Source: JANQMX01 sp965247175
Lineage (GTDB): Bacteria; Pseudomonadota; Alphaproteobacteria; Kiloniellales; DSM-21159
Assembly (NCBI GenBank): GCA_965247175.1
Contig: OZ252006.1
Location: forward strand, 1,860,001-1,924,000
Reading direction: 5' to 3'
Length of the DNA: 64,000 bases
The position numbers were made by a program, and so were the translations under genes. The notes beneath the pieces are model-generated. The model searched no databases. It was not told the origin of the DNA and worked only from the letters and a program-made list of their open reading frames with translations. Positions 16,280-23,286 of the stretch are shown one piece after another. Each line of letters opens with the position of its first letter. Position 1 is the stretch's first letter.

Positions 16280-17566
16280 CTAAGCACTCGGTTTCCGGCG
16301 GTCCCCCGCCAATAAGCTACGGCCCCGCTGAATAGCAGCATCCCCACTCTTCTCACGTACCTTTGTGATAGCGTCTTCCAGCCGATGCTGCCGCAGGATA
16401 TCGGCATCGAGAAGGCTCAGCTGATCGGCTTCTTCCTCTTGCTTGAAATCACTTAGTCCGATGCCGATCAGTCGGAAGCGGCGGCCATCCGCGTTAGCGC
16501 GGACCATGTCCCGGCCGGCCCGGAAGATAACCTCCGCAAGATAGGTTGGCGCCGAGAGGCGATGGCTGCGGGTGAACTGGCGGAAATCCGCCGTCTTCAG
16601 CTTCAAGGTCACGCTGGTTCCCAGCAATCCTTGCCGTCGAAGCCGCCGGGCCACGGTTTCGCAGAGCGGCCAAAGGGCGCGCTCCAGCTCCTCTGCCTCG
16701 CTCAAGTCCTCGTTGAAGGTGGTTTCGGCGGAGATGCTCTTGGTCGGCGCGTTAGGCTCGACGCGGCGCCCGTCCTCGCCCCGCGCGAAGCGGTAGAGCC
16801 GCCGACCCATGGCACCGTAGCGCGCGACCAGTTCGGCCTCGGAGACGGGCAAAAGATCGGCGATGCGGCGGATGCCGTCTCGCTCGAGCCGGCGCGCCAG
16901 GGCCTTGCCGACGCCCCAGATCAGGCTGACCGGCTTCTCGGCCAGAAAGTCCTGCGCTTCGGCTTGGCCGATGATGGCGAAGCCGCGCGGCTTGTCGAGA
17001 TCGGACGCGATCTTGGCCAGGAACTTGTTGCTGCTGAGCCCGACGGAAACGGTCAGGCCGAAGTCCCGCTCGATCTCCAGCGCCAGACGGGCAAGGCTGA
17101 ACGCCGGTGGGCCGCCATGCACAACCTCGGTGCCCTGCAGGTCAAGATAGGCCTCATCTATCGACAGCGGTTCAACGAGAGGCGTCAGCGCCAGCATGCG
17201 CTGGCGGATGGCCCGGCCCGTCTCCTGGTACTTGGCCATGTCAGGCTTGATGACCACGGCATCGGGGCATGCCTGCAGAGCCTTGAACATAGGCATCGCC
17301 GAACGGACGCCGTAGAGCCGGGCAATGTAGCAGGCTGCCGCCACCACGCCGCGCCGCCCGCCGCCAACCACCACGGGTCGGTCGCGCAGCTCCGGCCGGT
17401 CACGCTTCTCGATGCTGGCATAGAAGGCGTCGCAGTCGATATGCGCGATGCCCAGCGTCGCCAACTCCGGATGCGAGAGCACCCGGTGGCCGCCGCACCG
17501 ACGGCACGCCCGCTCAGCTGGCCCGTCCAGCTGCAAATCGAGACAATCCCGGCAGAGACGACTCAC
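16280..17566 (-). CDS. dinB: DNA polymerase IV (Y-family translesion polymerase)
   Basis: Error-prone polymerase that copies past damaged bases. A short N-terminal zinc-finger-like segment (CRDC followed by CRRC) precedes the catalytic core, which has DCDAFYASIEK and SIDEAYLDL with the metal-binding acids. Near the C-terminus QLSLLD is a beta-clamp binding peptide. The GTG at 17566 overlaps the stop of the upstream kinase gene in a GTGA, with GAAGGG 8 bases upstream, which points to translational coupling; this gives 428 residues. The CxxC-bearing N-terminus is common in alphaproteobacterial DinB. Confidence 0.93.
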   Translation of the reverse strand: MSRLCRDCLDLQLDGPAERACRRCGGHRVLSHPELATLGIAHIDCDAFYASIEKRDRPELRDRPVVVGGGRRGVVAAACYIARLYGVRSAMPMFKALQACPDAVVIKPDMAKYQETGRAIRQRMLALTPLVEPLSIDEAYLDLQGTEVVHGGPPAFSLARLALEIERDFGLTVSVGLSSNKFLAKIASDLDKPRGFAIIGQAEAQDFLAEKPVSLIWGVGKALARRLERDGIRRIADLLPVSEAELVARYGAMGRRLYRFARGEDGRRVEPNAPTKSISAETTFNEDLSEAEELERALWPLCETVARRLRRQGLLGTSVTLKLKTADFRQFTRSHRLSAPTYLAEVIFRAGRDMVRANADGRRFRLIGIGLSDFKQEEEADQLSLLDADILRQHRLEDAITKVREKSGDAAIQRGRSLLAGDRRKPSA

Positions 17567-18498
17567 AGGGCCTGCCCTTCGAGAGCGGCCGATGCTTCCT
17601 CGGGCGACCACAGCATGGCGGCGCCCCGCACGCCGCTGGCATCACCATGCTTGGGTGGCACGATCGGCGTCGCCACGTGATCAGAGAAGACGTAGCGCCC
17701 GAGCCTCGCCGGCACGGCTTCGTAGAGGGTCGCGACCTGCGAGAGCCCGCCGCCGAGGACAATGACGTCCGGGTCGACCACGTTGATGACCAAGGCCAGG
17801 GCTCGGGCCAAGCGGTCGACATAGCGCTCCACCGTCGCCTGACAGCCCGGATCCCCCGCCTCCGCCCGCGCGACAATCGCGGCCGCATCGAGCTGCTCTC
17901 CCGCCGTCGCCCGATGGTCTCGCGCCATGCCGGGCCCCGACAACCAAGTCTCGATGCATCCAGCTTTGCCACAGTAACAGGCTGGCCCGGGTCGCTCCTC
18001 ATCGGTCGGCCACGGCAGGGGGTTGTGGCCCCACTCGCCAGCAATGGCGTGCGGCCCGACCAGCGCGCGACCTTGCACGTAGAGCCCACCGCCGACGCCG
18101 GTGCCGAGAATGACGCCAAAGACCAGCGCGTGGTTTTTGGCCGCGCCGTCCTCGGCCTCCGACAAGACGAAGCAATTGGCATCATTGGCAACCCGAAGTG
18201 GCCGTCCGAGGCTCTTCGCCAGGTCGCGGTCGAAAGCCCGGCCGATCAGCCAGGTCGAATTCGCGTTCTTGACCAGATTCGTAGCCGGAGAAATCGCCCC
18301 CGGAATCCCGCAGCCGACCACGGCCGGCTCGCCCTTGGCCAGCTCTTCCACCAAGGAAACGATCGCACGCAGACTCGCCTGATAGTCGGCCCTAGGGGTG
18401 GGAATGCGCCGGCGGCCGCGCTCCCTGCCGTCGGGCGAGAGGACGCAGGCCTCGATTTTGCTGCCGCCCAAGTCTATACCGATGCGTGCAATGCTCAT
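17563..18498 (-). CDS. mak: ROK-family sugar kinase, fructokinase Mak-like
   Basis: A 311-residue ROK kinase with the N-terminal phosphate loop GIDLGGSKIE, the zinc motif CYCGKAGCIE and the family block AGEWGHNPLPW. Long stretches, including GIPGAISP, VKNANSTWL and the end of the protein (KHGDASGVRGAA), match E. coli Mak, which phosphorylates fructose. Fructokinase activity is therefore likely, though ROK kinases vary in sugar choice. It heads a minus-strand unit with dinB, which overlaps its stop codon by four bases. No sugar transporter or other sugar gene is near. Confidence 0.87.
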   Translation of the reverse strand: MSIARIGIDLGGSKIEACVLSPDGRERGRRRIPTPRADYQASLRAIVSLVEELAKGEPAVVGCGIPGAISPATNLVKNANSTWLIGRAFDRDLAKSLGRPLRVANDANCFVLSEAEDGAAKNHALVFGVILGTGVGGGLYVQGRALVGPHAIAGEWGHNPLPWPTDEERPGPACYCGKAGCIETWLSGPGMARDHRATAGEQLDAAAIVARAEAGDPGCQATVERYVDRLARALALVINVVDPDVIVLGGGLSQVATLYEAVPARLGRYVFSDHVATPIVPPKHGDASGVRGAAMLWSPEEASAALEGQAL

Positions 18499-18502
18499 GT
18501 TC

Positions 18503-18539
18503 TTAATGGGCTTCGTTAAGACACCTTACGGAATCTTAA
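18503..18539. promoter_or_regulatory. Cluster of TTAA tetramers upstream of divK
   Basis: TTAA occurs at 18503, 18516 and 18536, the last as TTAACC, in the gap between the mak and divK starts. The cell-cycle regulator CtrA binds TTAA-N7-TTAA and TTAACC half-sites, and divK is a known CtrA-linked gene in Caulobacter. The spacings here are 9 and 16 bases, so the full consensus is not met. Only a candidate. Confidence 0.25.
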
Positions 18540-18665
18540 CCCTTTACTGACCAAATAGGGGCATTCTGTGGAGGCTGCTCAGGCCACGCGCCGGAGACGC
18601 CGTCCCGGGAGCCACGCAGGGATCGAGGCTTCCACTCTAGGTCGATGGTAACAAGGGATAATAAC

Positions 18666-19079
18666 ATGAGCCGAGAAGCGGCGTTGGACGCCACCGTAGC
18701 AGTACCTGCGACTGCCAAGACCGTGCTGATCGTGGAAGACAACGAATTGAACATGAAGCTGTTCCACGATTTGCTCGAGGCTCACGGCTATAACATCCTG
18801 CAGACCCGCGACGGCATGGAGGCGCTGCGCATTGCGCGCCAGCACCGGCCTGACCTGATTCTCATGGACATTCAACTCCCAGAGGTTTCAGGCCTTGAGG
18901 TCACCAAGTGGATCAAGGAAGACGACCAGCTGCGGAGCATACCGGTGATTGCCGTCACCGCCTTCGCCATGAAGGGCGACGAAGAGAAAATCAGAGAAGG
19001 CGGCTGCGAGGCCTATATTGCCAAACCGATTTCCGTTACCAGCTTCTTGGCAACGATCGAAGAGTTCCTCAGCGACTAA
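18666..19079 (+). CDS. divK: DivK-like single-domain response regulator
   Basis: A 137-residue stand-alone receiver domain. The acidic pocket is VEDNE, the phosphate-accepting aspartate is Asp68 in LMDIQLPE, and the conserved lysine is Lys120 in IAKPIS. In alphaproteobacteria DivK works with histidine kinases such as DivJ and PleC to control CtrA activity and asymmetric division. The ATG at 18666 has AAGGGA 9 bases upstream; the frame opens 7 codons earlier without a ribosome site. pleD follows after 23 bases, the Caulobacter order. Confidence 0.92.
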   Translation: MSREAALDATVAVPATAKTVLIVEDNELNMKLFHDLLEAHGYNILQTRDGMEALRIARQHRPDLILMDIQLPEVSGLEVTKWIKEDDQLRSIPVIAVTAFAMKGDEEKIREGGCEAYIAKPISVTSFLATIEEFLSD

Positions 19080-19102
19080 GCCTGCAGCAAGCAAGCCGAC
19101 CG

Positions 19103-20506
19103 ATGACCGCCCGCATCCTTGTTGTCGACGACTTGGCGCCCAACGTGCGCGTGTTGGAGGCCAAGCTCTCGGCAGAGTACTTCGACGTCATCTCGGCCAA
19201 CAGCGGGCCTGAGGGCATCAAGAAGGCGGAGACCGAAGTTCCCGACCTGATCATCCTCGACGTCATGATGCCGGGCATGGATGGTTTTGAGACCTGCCGC
19301 CAGCTCCGCCAGAACCCCACGACCCGCCATATTCCCGTTGTCATGCTCACGGCCCTGACCGAGGTGCAGGACCGCGTCCGGGGGCTGGAAGCGGGCGCAG
19401 ATGACTTTCTGTCCAAGCCGGTCAACGACGTGGCGCTCTTTGCCCGCGTGCGATCGCTGATTCGCCTCAAGATGCTGATGGACGAGCTGCGCACACGGCG
19501 CCTCACCCATGGGCTGAACGAGACCTTGGAGGCACCGGACGGCAGCGATACGGGGGCCGGCCACATTCTGCTGGTTGAGGCCCACGAACACAGCGCCAAG
19601 CGCCTCAAGGACTATCTCGAAAGTGCTGGGCACGTGATCGAGATTGCGGACAACAGCGAAGACGCGATTGCCAGGGCAAGACGCGAGGATTTCGATCTGG
19701 CGATCACGGCTATCGACCTTGGCGGAGAGGACGGCTTGCGGCTCTGCGGCCAATTCCGCTCCCACGAGCCGACTCGGCAGCTACCGCTGCTGCTGACCCT
19801 GGAAGACGACGACCTGCCGCGTTTGGCCAAAGGGCTGGACCTTGGCGTCACCGACTACGTGGTCAAACCCATCGATCGTAACGAGCTGGCCGCCCGCGTC
19901 CGCACGCAGATTCGCCGGCGCCGCTACCACGAGCAGCTCCGCGCCATGGTCGAGACCAGCGTTTCAATGGCCTTTGTCGATCCCCTCACCGGTGCCTACA
20001 ACCGGCGCTACATGATGGCGCATCTGGAGCGCAAGATCGCCGAGCTTGCCACGAACGGCGGCAAGCCTTTGTCGGTGATGATGCTCGACGTCGATCACTT
20101 CAAACGGATCAACGACACGCATGGCCACGCGGCTGGCGATGAGGTGCTGAAGGAAATCGTCCGCCGCATAAACGGCAGCACCCGCGACCTCGACCTGCTG
20201 GCGCGCTTTGGCGGCGAGGAGTTTGCGCTCATCATGCCCGATACCTCGGAGCAAAACGCCCTTGCGATCGGTGAGCGCCTGCGCCTTCAGATCGGCGATG
20301 CCAGCTTCGAGGTGCCGAACTCGAGCGAAGCCATGAAGGTCACCATTTCGCTGGGAATCACCTCCACGACGGACTCCGAGCAAGACAGCGGAGAGCTGTT
20401 GGCCAAAGCCGACGCCGCGCTTTATGCCGCCAAGCAGACCGGACGCAACCGCGCCGTCCAGGCTTCCAGCATCGATACCCAGCCGCCGCTTGCTGCAAGC
20501 GGCTAG
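19103..20506 (+). CDS. pleD: PleD-like diguanylate cyclase (REC-REC-GGDEF)
   Basis: A 467-residue response regulator with two receiver domains and a GGDEF output domain that makes cyclic di-GMP. The first receiver (about 1-125) is complete, with VVDD and the acceptor Asp53. The second (about 152-275) has a degenerate acidic pocket (VEAHEH), as expected for the adaptor receiver of PleD. The cyclase signature is GGEEF at 370-374, preceded five residues upstream by the RxxD product-inhibition site (RDLD). Translation starts at the ATG at 19103, since the frame further upstream runs antiphase over divK. Cyclic di-GMP control of the motile-to-sessile switch is the likely role. Confidence 0.95.
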   Translation: MTARILVVDDLAPNVRVLEAKLSAEYFDVISANSGPEGIKKAETEVPDLIILDVMMPGMDGFETCRQLRQNPTTRHIPVVMLTALTEVQDRVRGLEAGADDFLSKPVNDVALFARVRSLIRLKMLMDELRTRRLTHGLNETLEAPDGSDTGAGHILLVEAHEHSAKRLKDYLESAGHVIEIADNSEDAIARARREDFDLAITAIDLGGEDGLRLCGQFRSHEPTRQLPLLLTLEDDDLPRLAKGLDLGVTDYVVKPIDRNELAARVRTQIRRRRYHEQLRAMVETSVSMAFVDPLTGAYNRRYMMAHLERKIAELATNGGKPLSVMMLDVDHFKRINDTHGHAAGDEVLKEIVRRINGSTRDLDLLARFGGEEFALIMPDTSEQNALAIGERLRLQIGDASFEVPNSSEAMKVTISLGITSTTDSEQDSGELLAKADAALYAAKQTGRNRAVQASSIDTQPPLAASG

Positions 20507-20568
20507 AGCAGCTTAAGCACGTCCCAGAAAAGCAAAAGGGCGACCTAGAAGGGCCGCCCCTGATACCC

Positions 20569-20588
20569 TAAGCCCGATAAGGGGCTTA
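20569..20588. terminator. Hairpin between pleD and rpmG
   Basis: TAAGCCC (20569-20575) and GGGCTTA (20582-20588) form a perfect 7-base-pair stem around GATAAG. The right arm contains the rpmG stop codon read on the minus strand. A weaker GGGCG/CGCCC pair lies just upstream (about 20538-20559). There is no T run on either side, so a Rho-independent terminator is not certain. Confidence 0.4.
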
Positions 20589-20753
20589 CTTCATTTTGCT
20601 TTCCTTGAAGACCACGTGCTTGCGGGCCACGGGATCGTACTTACGGAGCTGCATCTTTTCCGTAATGTTCCGCGGATTCTTCTTCTTTACATAGAAGAAG
20701 CCCGTATCGGCCGTGCTGACCATCTTAACCCACTGAGTCACCGGCTTCGCCAT
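20586..20753 (-). CDS. rpmG: 50S ribosomal protein L33
   Basis: A 55-residue basic protein starting MAKPVTQWVKMVSTADTG and ending KESKMK, with FYVKKKNPRN and LRKYDPVARKHV in between, which is L33 over its whole length. It lacks the CxxC zinc pairs, so it is the zinc-free form of L33. It stands alone on the minus strand, convergent with pleD and 66 bases upstream of the Nudix gene stop. Confidence 0.95.
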   Translation of the reverse strand: MAKPVTQWVKMVSTADTGFFYVKKKNPRNITEKMQLRKYDPVARKHVVFKESKMK

Positions 20754-20819
20754 TACGATTTCCTCAAGAATAAACGCTGTCTCGCGAGAGCCGGGAATGT
20801 AAGCAAATCGCGCTCCAAG

Positions 20820-21512
20820 TCAAGCGCCCTGCACGCCGACTGCACGCCGGAGAATGCGATCGCCCCGGCAATAGAACAGCGGCGCCCGGTGCGCACCAGC
20901 AGCACTGCGCCAGCGTTTCAGCGCTTCGCCGATGACCAGAACGGTGATCTCCGGCATCGGCCTGCGCAGCGCCTCCTCGACCAGGCACCAGCCGATGTCC
21001 TCCAGCTCTCCGTCGCCGTCCCCGACCCGCTGCAGGCCGCTGCCGTCAGCCATGAAGAAGCGCGTGTGGAAGCGAATCGGGCTGCCTGCGGGCGTGATCG
21101 CTCGGGCGACAAGCTGCAAGCGCCCGAAAGCCGGCTGCAGCCGGCGCTTATGATAGGCCTGCCAATGGGTTTCATCTGCGGGCTCCTTGCCCGGCAAGCT
21201 CCCACCCTGCTCGCCGAGCAAGGCGCCGGTTTCCTCGAAGCTCTCGCGCAAGGCGGCGCGTGCGAAGGGCACCAGATCTCGCACCGTCGCGCCATCGAGC
21301 GCGCCAGCTGGCCTCGGCAACGCTTCGTCAAAGCCCGAGGCCGCCCGATCCACCGGACTGAGGCCACCGCCCGGAACAACATAGACCGAGGGCATGAAAC
21401 GCGCGCTTGCCGAACGCCGACCCAGGAGGACGCTCAAGCCCTCGCGCTCTTGGCGCAGCAAGACAAGGCCCGATGAAGGACGGGGCCGAACGCTGGTGAT
21501 AGCGGGAGACAC
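20820..21512 (-). CDS. Nudix hydrolase (NUDT19/CoA-diphosphatase-like)
   Basis: A 230-residue Nudix protein. The Nudix box lies in the first half as RESFEETG after the VVPGGG loop, with the metal-binding glutamates in place. The box is separated from the glycines by a long insertion, as in NUDT7/NUDT19-type enzymes that split CoA or related nucleotide derivatives. The actual substrate cannot be told. It ends 66 bases before the start of rpmG and begins 18 bases past the stop of the S41 peptidase gene, on the same strand, so it may be the last or middle gene of a short unit. Confidence 0.8.
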   Translation of the reverse strand: MSPAITSVRPRPSSGLVLLRQEREGLSVLLGRRSASARFMPSVYVVPGGGLSPVDRAASGFDEALPRPAGALDGATVRDLVPFARAALRESFEETGALLGEQGGSLPGKEPADETHWQAYHKRRLQPAFGRLQLVARAITPAGSPIRFHTRFFMADGSGLQRVGDGDGELEDIGWCLVEEALRRPMPEITVLVIGEALKRWRSAAGAHRAPLFYCRGDRILRRAVGVQGA

Positions 21513-21530
21513 CGAGGACCGGGAGGCAGC

Positions 21531-23108
21531 CTATTGGAGCAGAGACAAGCCGCTGCTCTTGGCGGGCGGAAGGGCCTCGGCCGCAGGGGCCAAGCCGCGG
21601 GCCGTGGCGAAGAGACTGGGGTCCTGCAACAGCACCTTGGCCACCTCTAAGGACTGCTCGAGCCTGCCTTCGTCGGTCGGGCACTCTGCTCGCAGGTCCG
21701 CCAACGCCTCCATATCGAGCGGATCGATGGTCTGGTGCTGGGTCCGCCAGCTGATCAGAAAATCTCCGCGGCGCAGGCGCGAGAGAAAGTCGTCTTCAGC
21801 CGGGTCGACATCGATCACGCAAACATCCGGCAGCACGCCGCGTCCGTTGAGCGTGTAGCTGGAGGGCGCATGGAAGCGGGCCCAGGTGATGGTCAGTTCG
21901 CCCTCGTTTGGCAGCGGCACGACCTGCTGCACGGTGCCCTTGCCGAATGTGTTGCTGCCGACGACCACCGCCCGGCCCGTATCCTGCAGGGCGGCGGCGA
22001 CAATCTCCGCGGCCGAGGCGGAAAGACCGTTCACCAGCACGACGATCGGCCGATCACCCGAGAAGGCCGGTTCGTCGCCGTCGAAGTACTGATGGCTGTC
22101 GGGATGCCGGCCGTGAGTCGAGACGATCCGCCCCCGCGGCGTGAAGAGATCGGCCACTTCCACCGCTTGGTCCAGCAGACCGCCTGGATTGTTACGCAGG
22201 TCGAGGACATAGCCGCGCAGCTTCGGGCCGAGCGCCTGCTTGCCCAGGATCATCTTGCGTCGTAGCGTCGAGGCGGTCGATTGATTGAAGCTGAGCACCT
22301 CGAGGTAGACCACGTCCTCCTCGAGGCGATAGCGCACCGTCTGCGGAACGATGTGATCGCGCGTGACGATGATCGGCAGAGGGTGGGCGGACCCGGGCCG
22401 CTCGACTGTCAGCAAGGCGTTCGAAGCACGCGGACCCCGCAGATAGCCAACAGCCTCGCGCTGACCGAGACCGGCCAGATTTTGGCCATCCACCGCGACT
22501 ATCAAGTCGTCGACCTTGAGACCGGCGCGCTCGGCCGGGGTCGCCTCCATGACATCGATGATCAGGACGCCCTCTTCGACCACGTTGATGCGTACGCCGA
22601 TACCGCCGAAGCCCTCCCGGCTCGCGCGATGCTCACGCGCGTCCGACCGTCCGGCGTAGCGGGTATAGTCGTCCAAGTCTTCCAGGGTGCTGTCGAAGAA
22701 GACTTCGTAGATCTCTTCGGCGGTGTTGGCGGCGATGACCGATGAGGCGAGCTGCATGGTCGAGATCGCTTCGCTGGTCACCTTTGCCCAACGCGCTGGG
22801 CTGTTGCTGCGCGGTCGCTCCAGCGCGACCAGCGGCTCCTCGTCAGCCATGATTTCGATCATGCCGTCACGGGAACGTACGTCGATACGGGGATCAAAGA
22901 ACGCGAGGTTCTCGAGGCCCGTCATGGTGAGCTGACCCAGATCGAGGTCGTCGATGTAGAGTGCATCGAAGTGATCGTAGGCGACCTGGAACACGCGTCC
23001 GCCGTGGGCCTGGTCGTAATAGACCGGGTGCGGCTGGCGCGCCTGCTGAGCGCAGGCAGCAAGCGCAAACAACAGGAAAAGACACAAAATTCTATGTAAA
23101 CTCAACAC
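21531..23108 (-). CDS. S41-family C-terminal processing peptidase, lipoprotein
   Basis: A 525-residue secreted serine protease of the CtpA/tail-specific type. The GTG at 23108 follows AGGAGG and begins a lipoprotein signal ending LAAC (Cys19), so the protein is probably anchored to a membrane facing the periplasm. A PDZ domain lies in the middle (GIGVRINV and onward), followed by the catalytic core with the serine in LSASAAEIV and the lysine in TFGKGTVQQ. The frame is open for 100 codons upstream, but those residues look random. Its targets are unknown; such enzymes trim envelope proteins or peptidoglycan enzymes. Confidence 0.88.
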   Translation of the reverse strand: MLSLHRILCLFLLFALAACAQQARQPHPVYYDQAHGGRVFQVAYDHFDALYIDDLDLGQLTMTGLENLAFFDPRIDVRSRDGMIEIMADEEPLVALERPRSNSPARWAKVTSEAISTMQLASSVIAANTAEEIYEVFFDSTLEDLDDYTRYAGRSDAREHRASREGFGGIGVRINVVEEGVLIIDVMEATPAERAGLKVDDLIVAVDGQNLAGLGQREAVGYLRGPRASNALLTVERPGSAHPLPIIVTRDHIVPQTVRYRLEEDVVYLEVLSFNQSTASTLRRKMILGKQALGPKLRGYVLDLRNNPGGLLDQAVEVADLFTPRGRIVSTHGRHPDSHQYFDGDEPAFSGDRPIVVLVNGLSASAAEIVAAALQDTGRAVVVGSNTFGKGTVQQVVPLPNEGELTITWARFHAPSSYTLNGRGVLPDVCVIDVDPAEDDFLSRLRRGDFLISWRTQHQTIDPLDMEALADLRAECPTDEGRLEQSLEVAKVLLQDPSLFATARGLAPAAEALPPAKSSGLSLLQ

Positions 23109-23144
23109 GATAAACCCTGCCTCCTGCCGACGATCACACAGGCT

Positions 23145-23156
23145 TGCTGTACAGCA
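23145..23156. promoter_or_regulatory. 12-base palindrome upstream of the S41 peptidase gene
   Basis: TGCTGTACAGCA is a perfect palindrome 37 bases upstream of the GTG start of the peptidase gene, in a 178-base gap that otherwise shows no gene. It may be an operator or part of the promoter. A 12-base palindrome by chance is not rare enough to be sure. Confidence 0.3.
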
Positions 23157-23286
23157 GCTAGTGCAGGATAGCGTACTTACTATGGCCAGTCTGTGATGGC
23201 GATAGAAAATCCCCGTTACCGCCTTAATGCCACGGCTGCGTGAAAGCCTGCTTAACCTCACCAAAAAACCGCAGCTTTCTAAGGTG

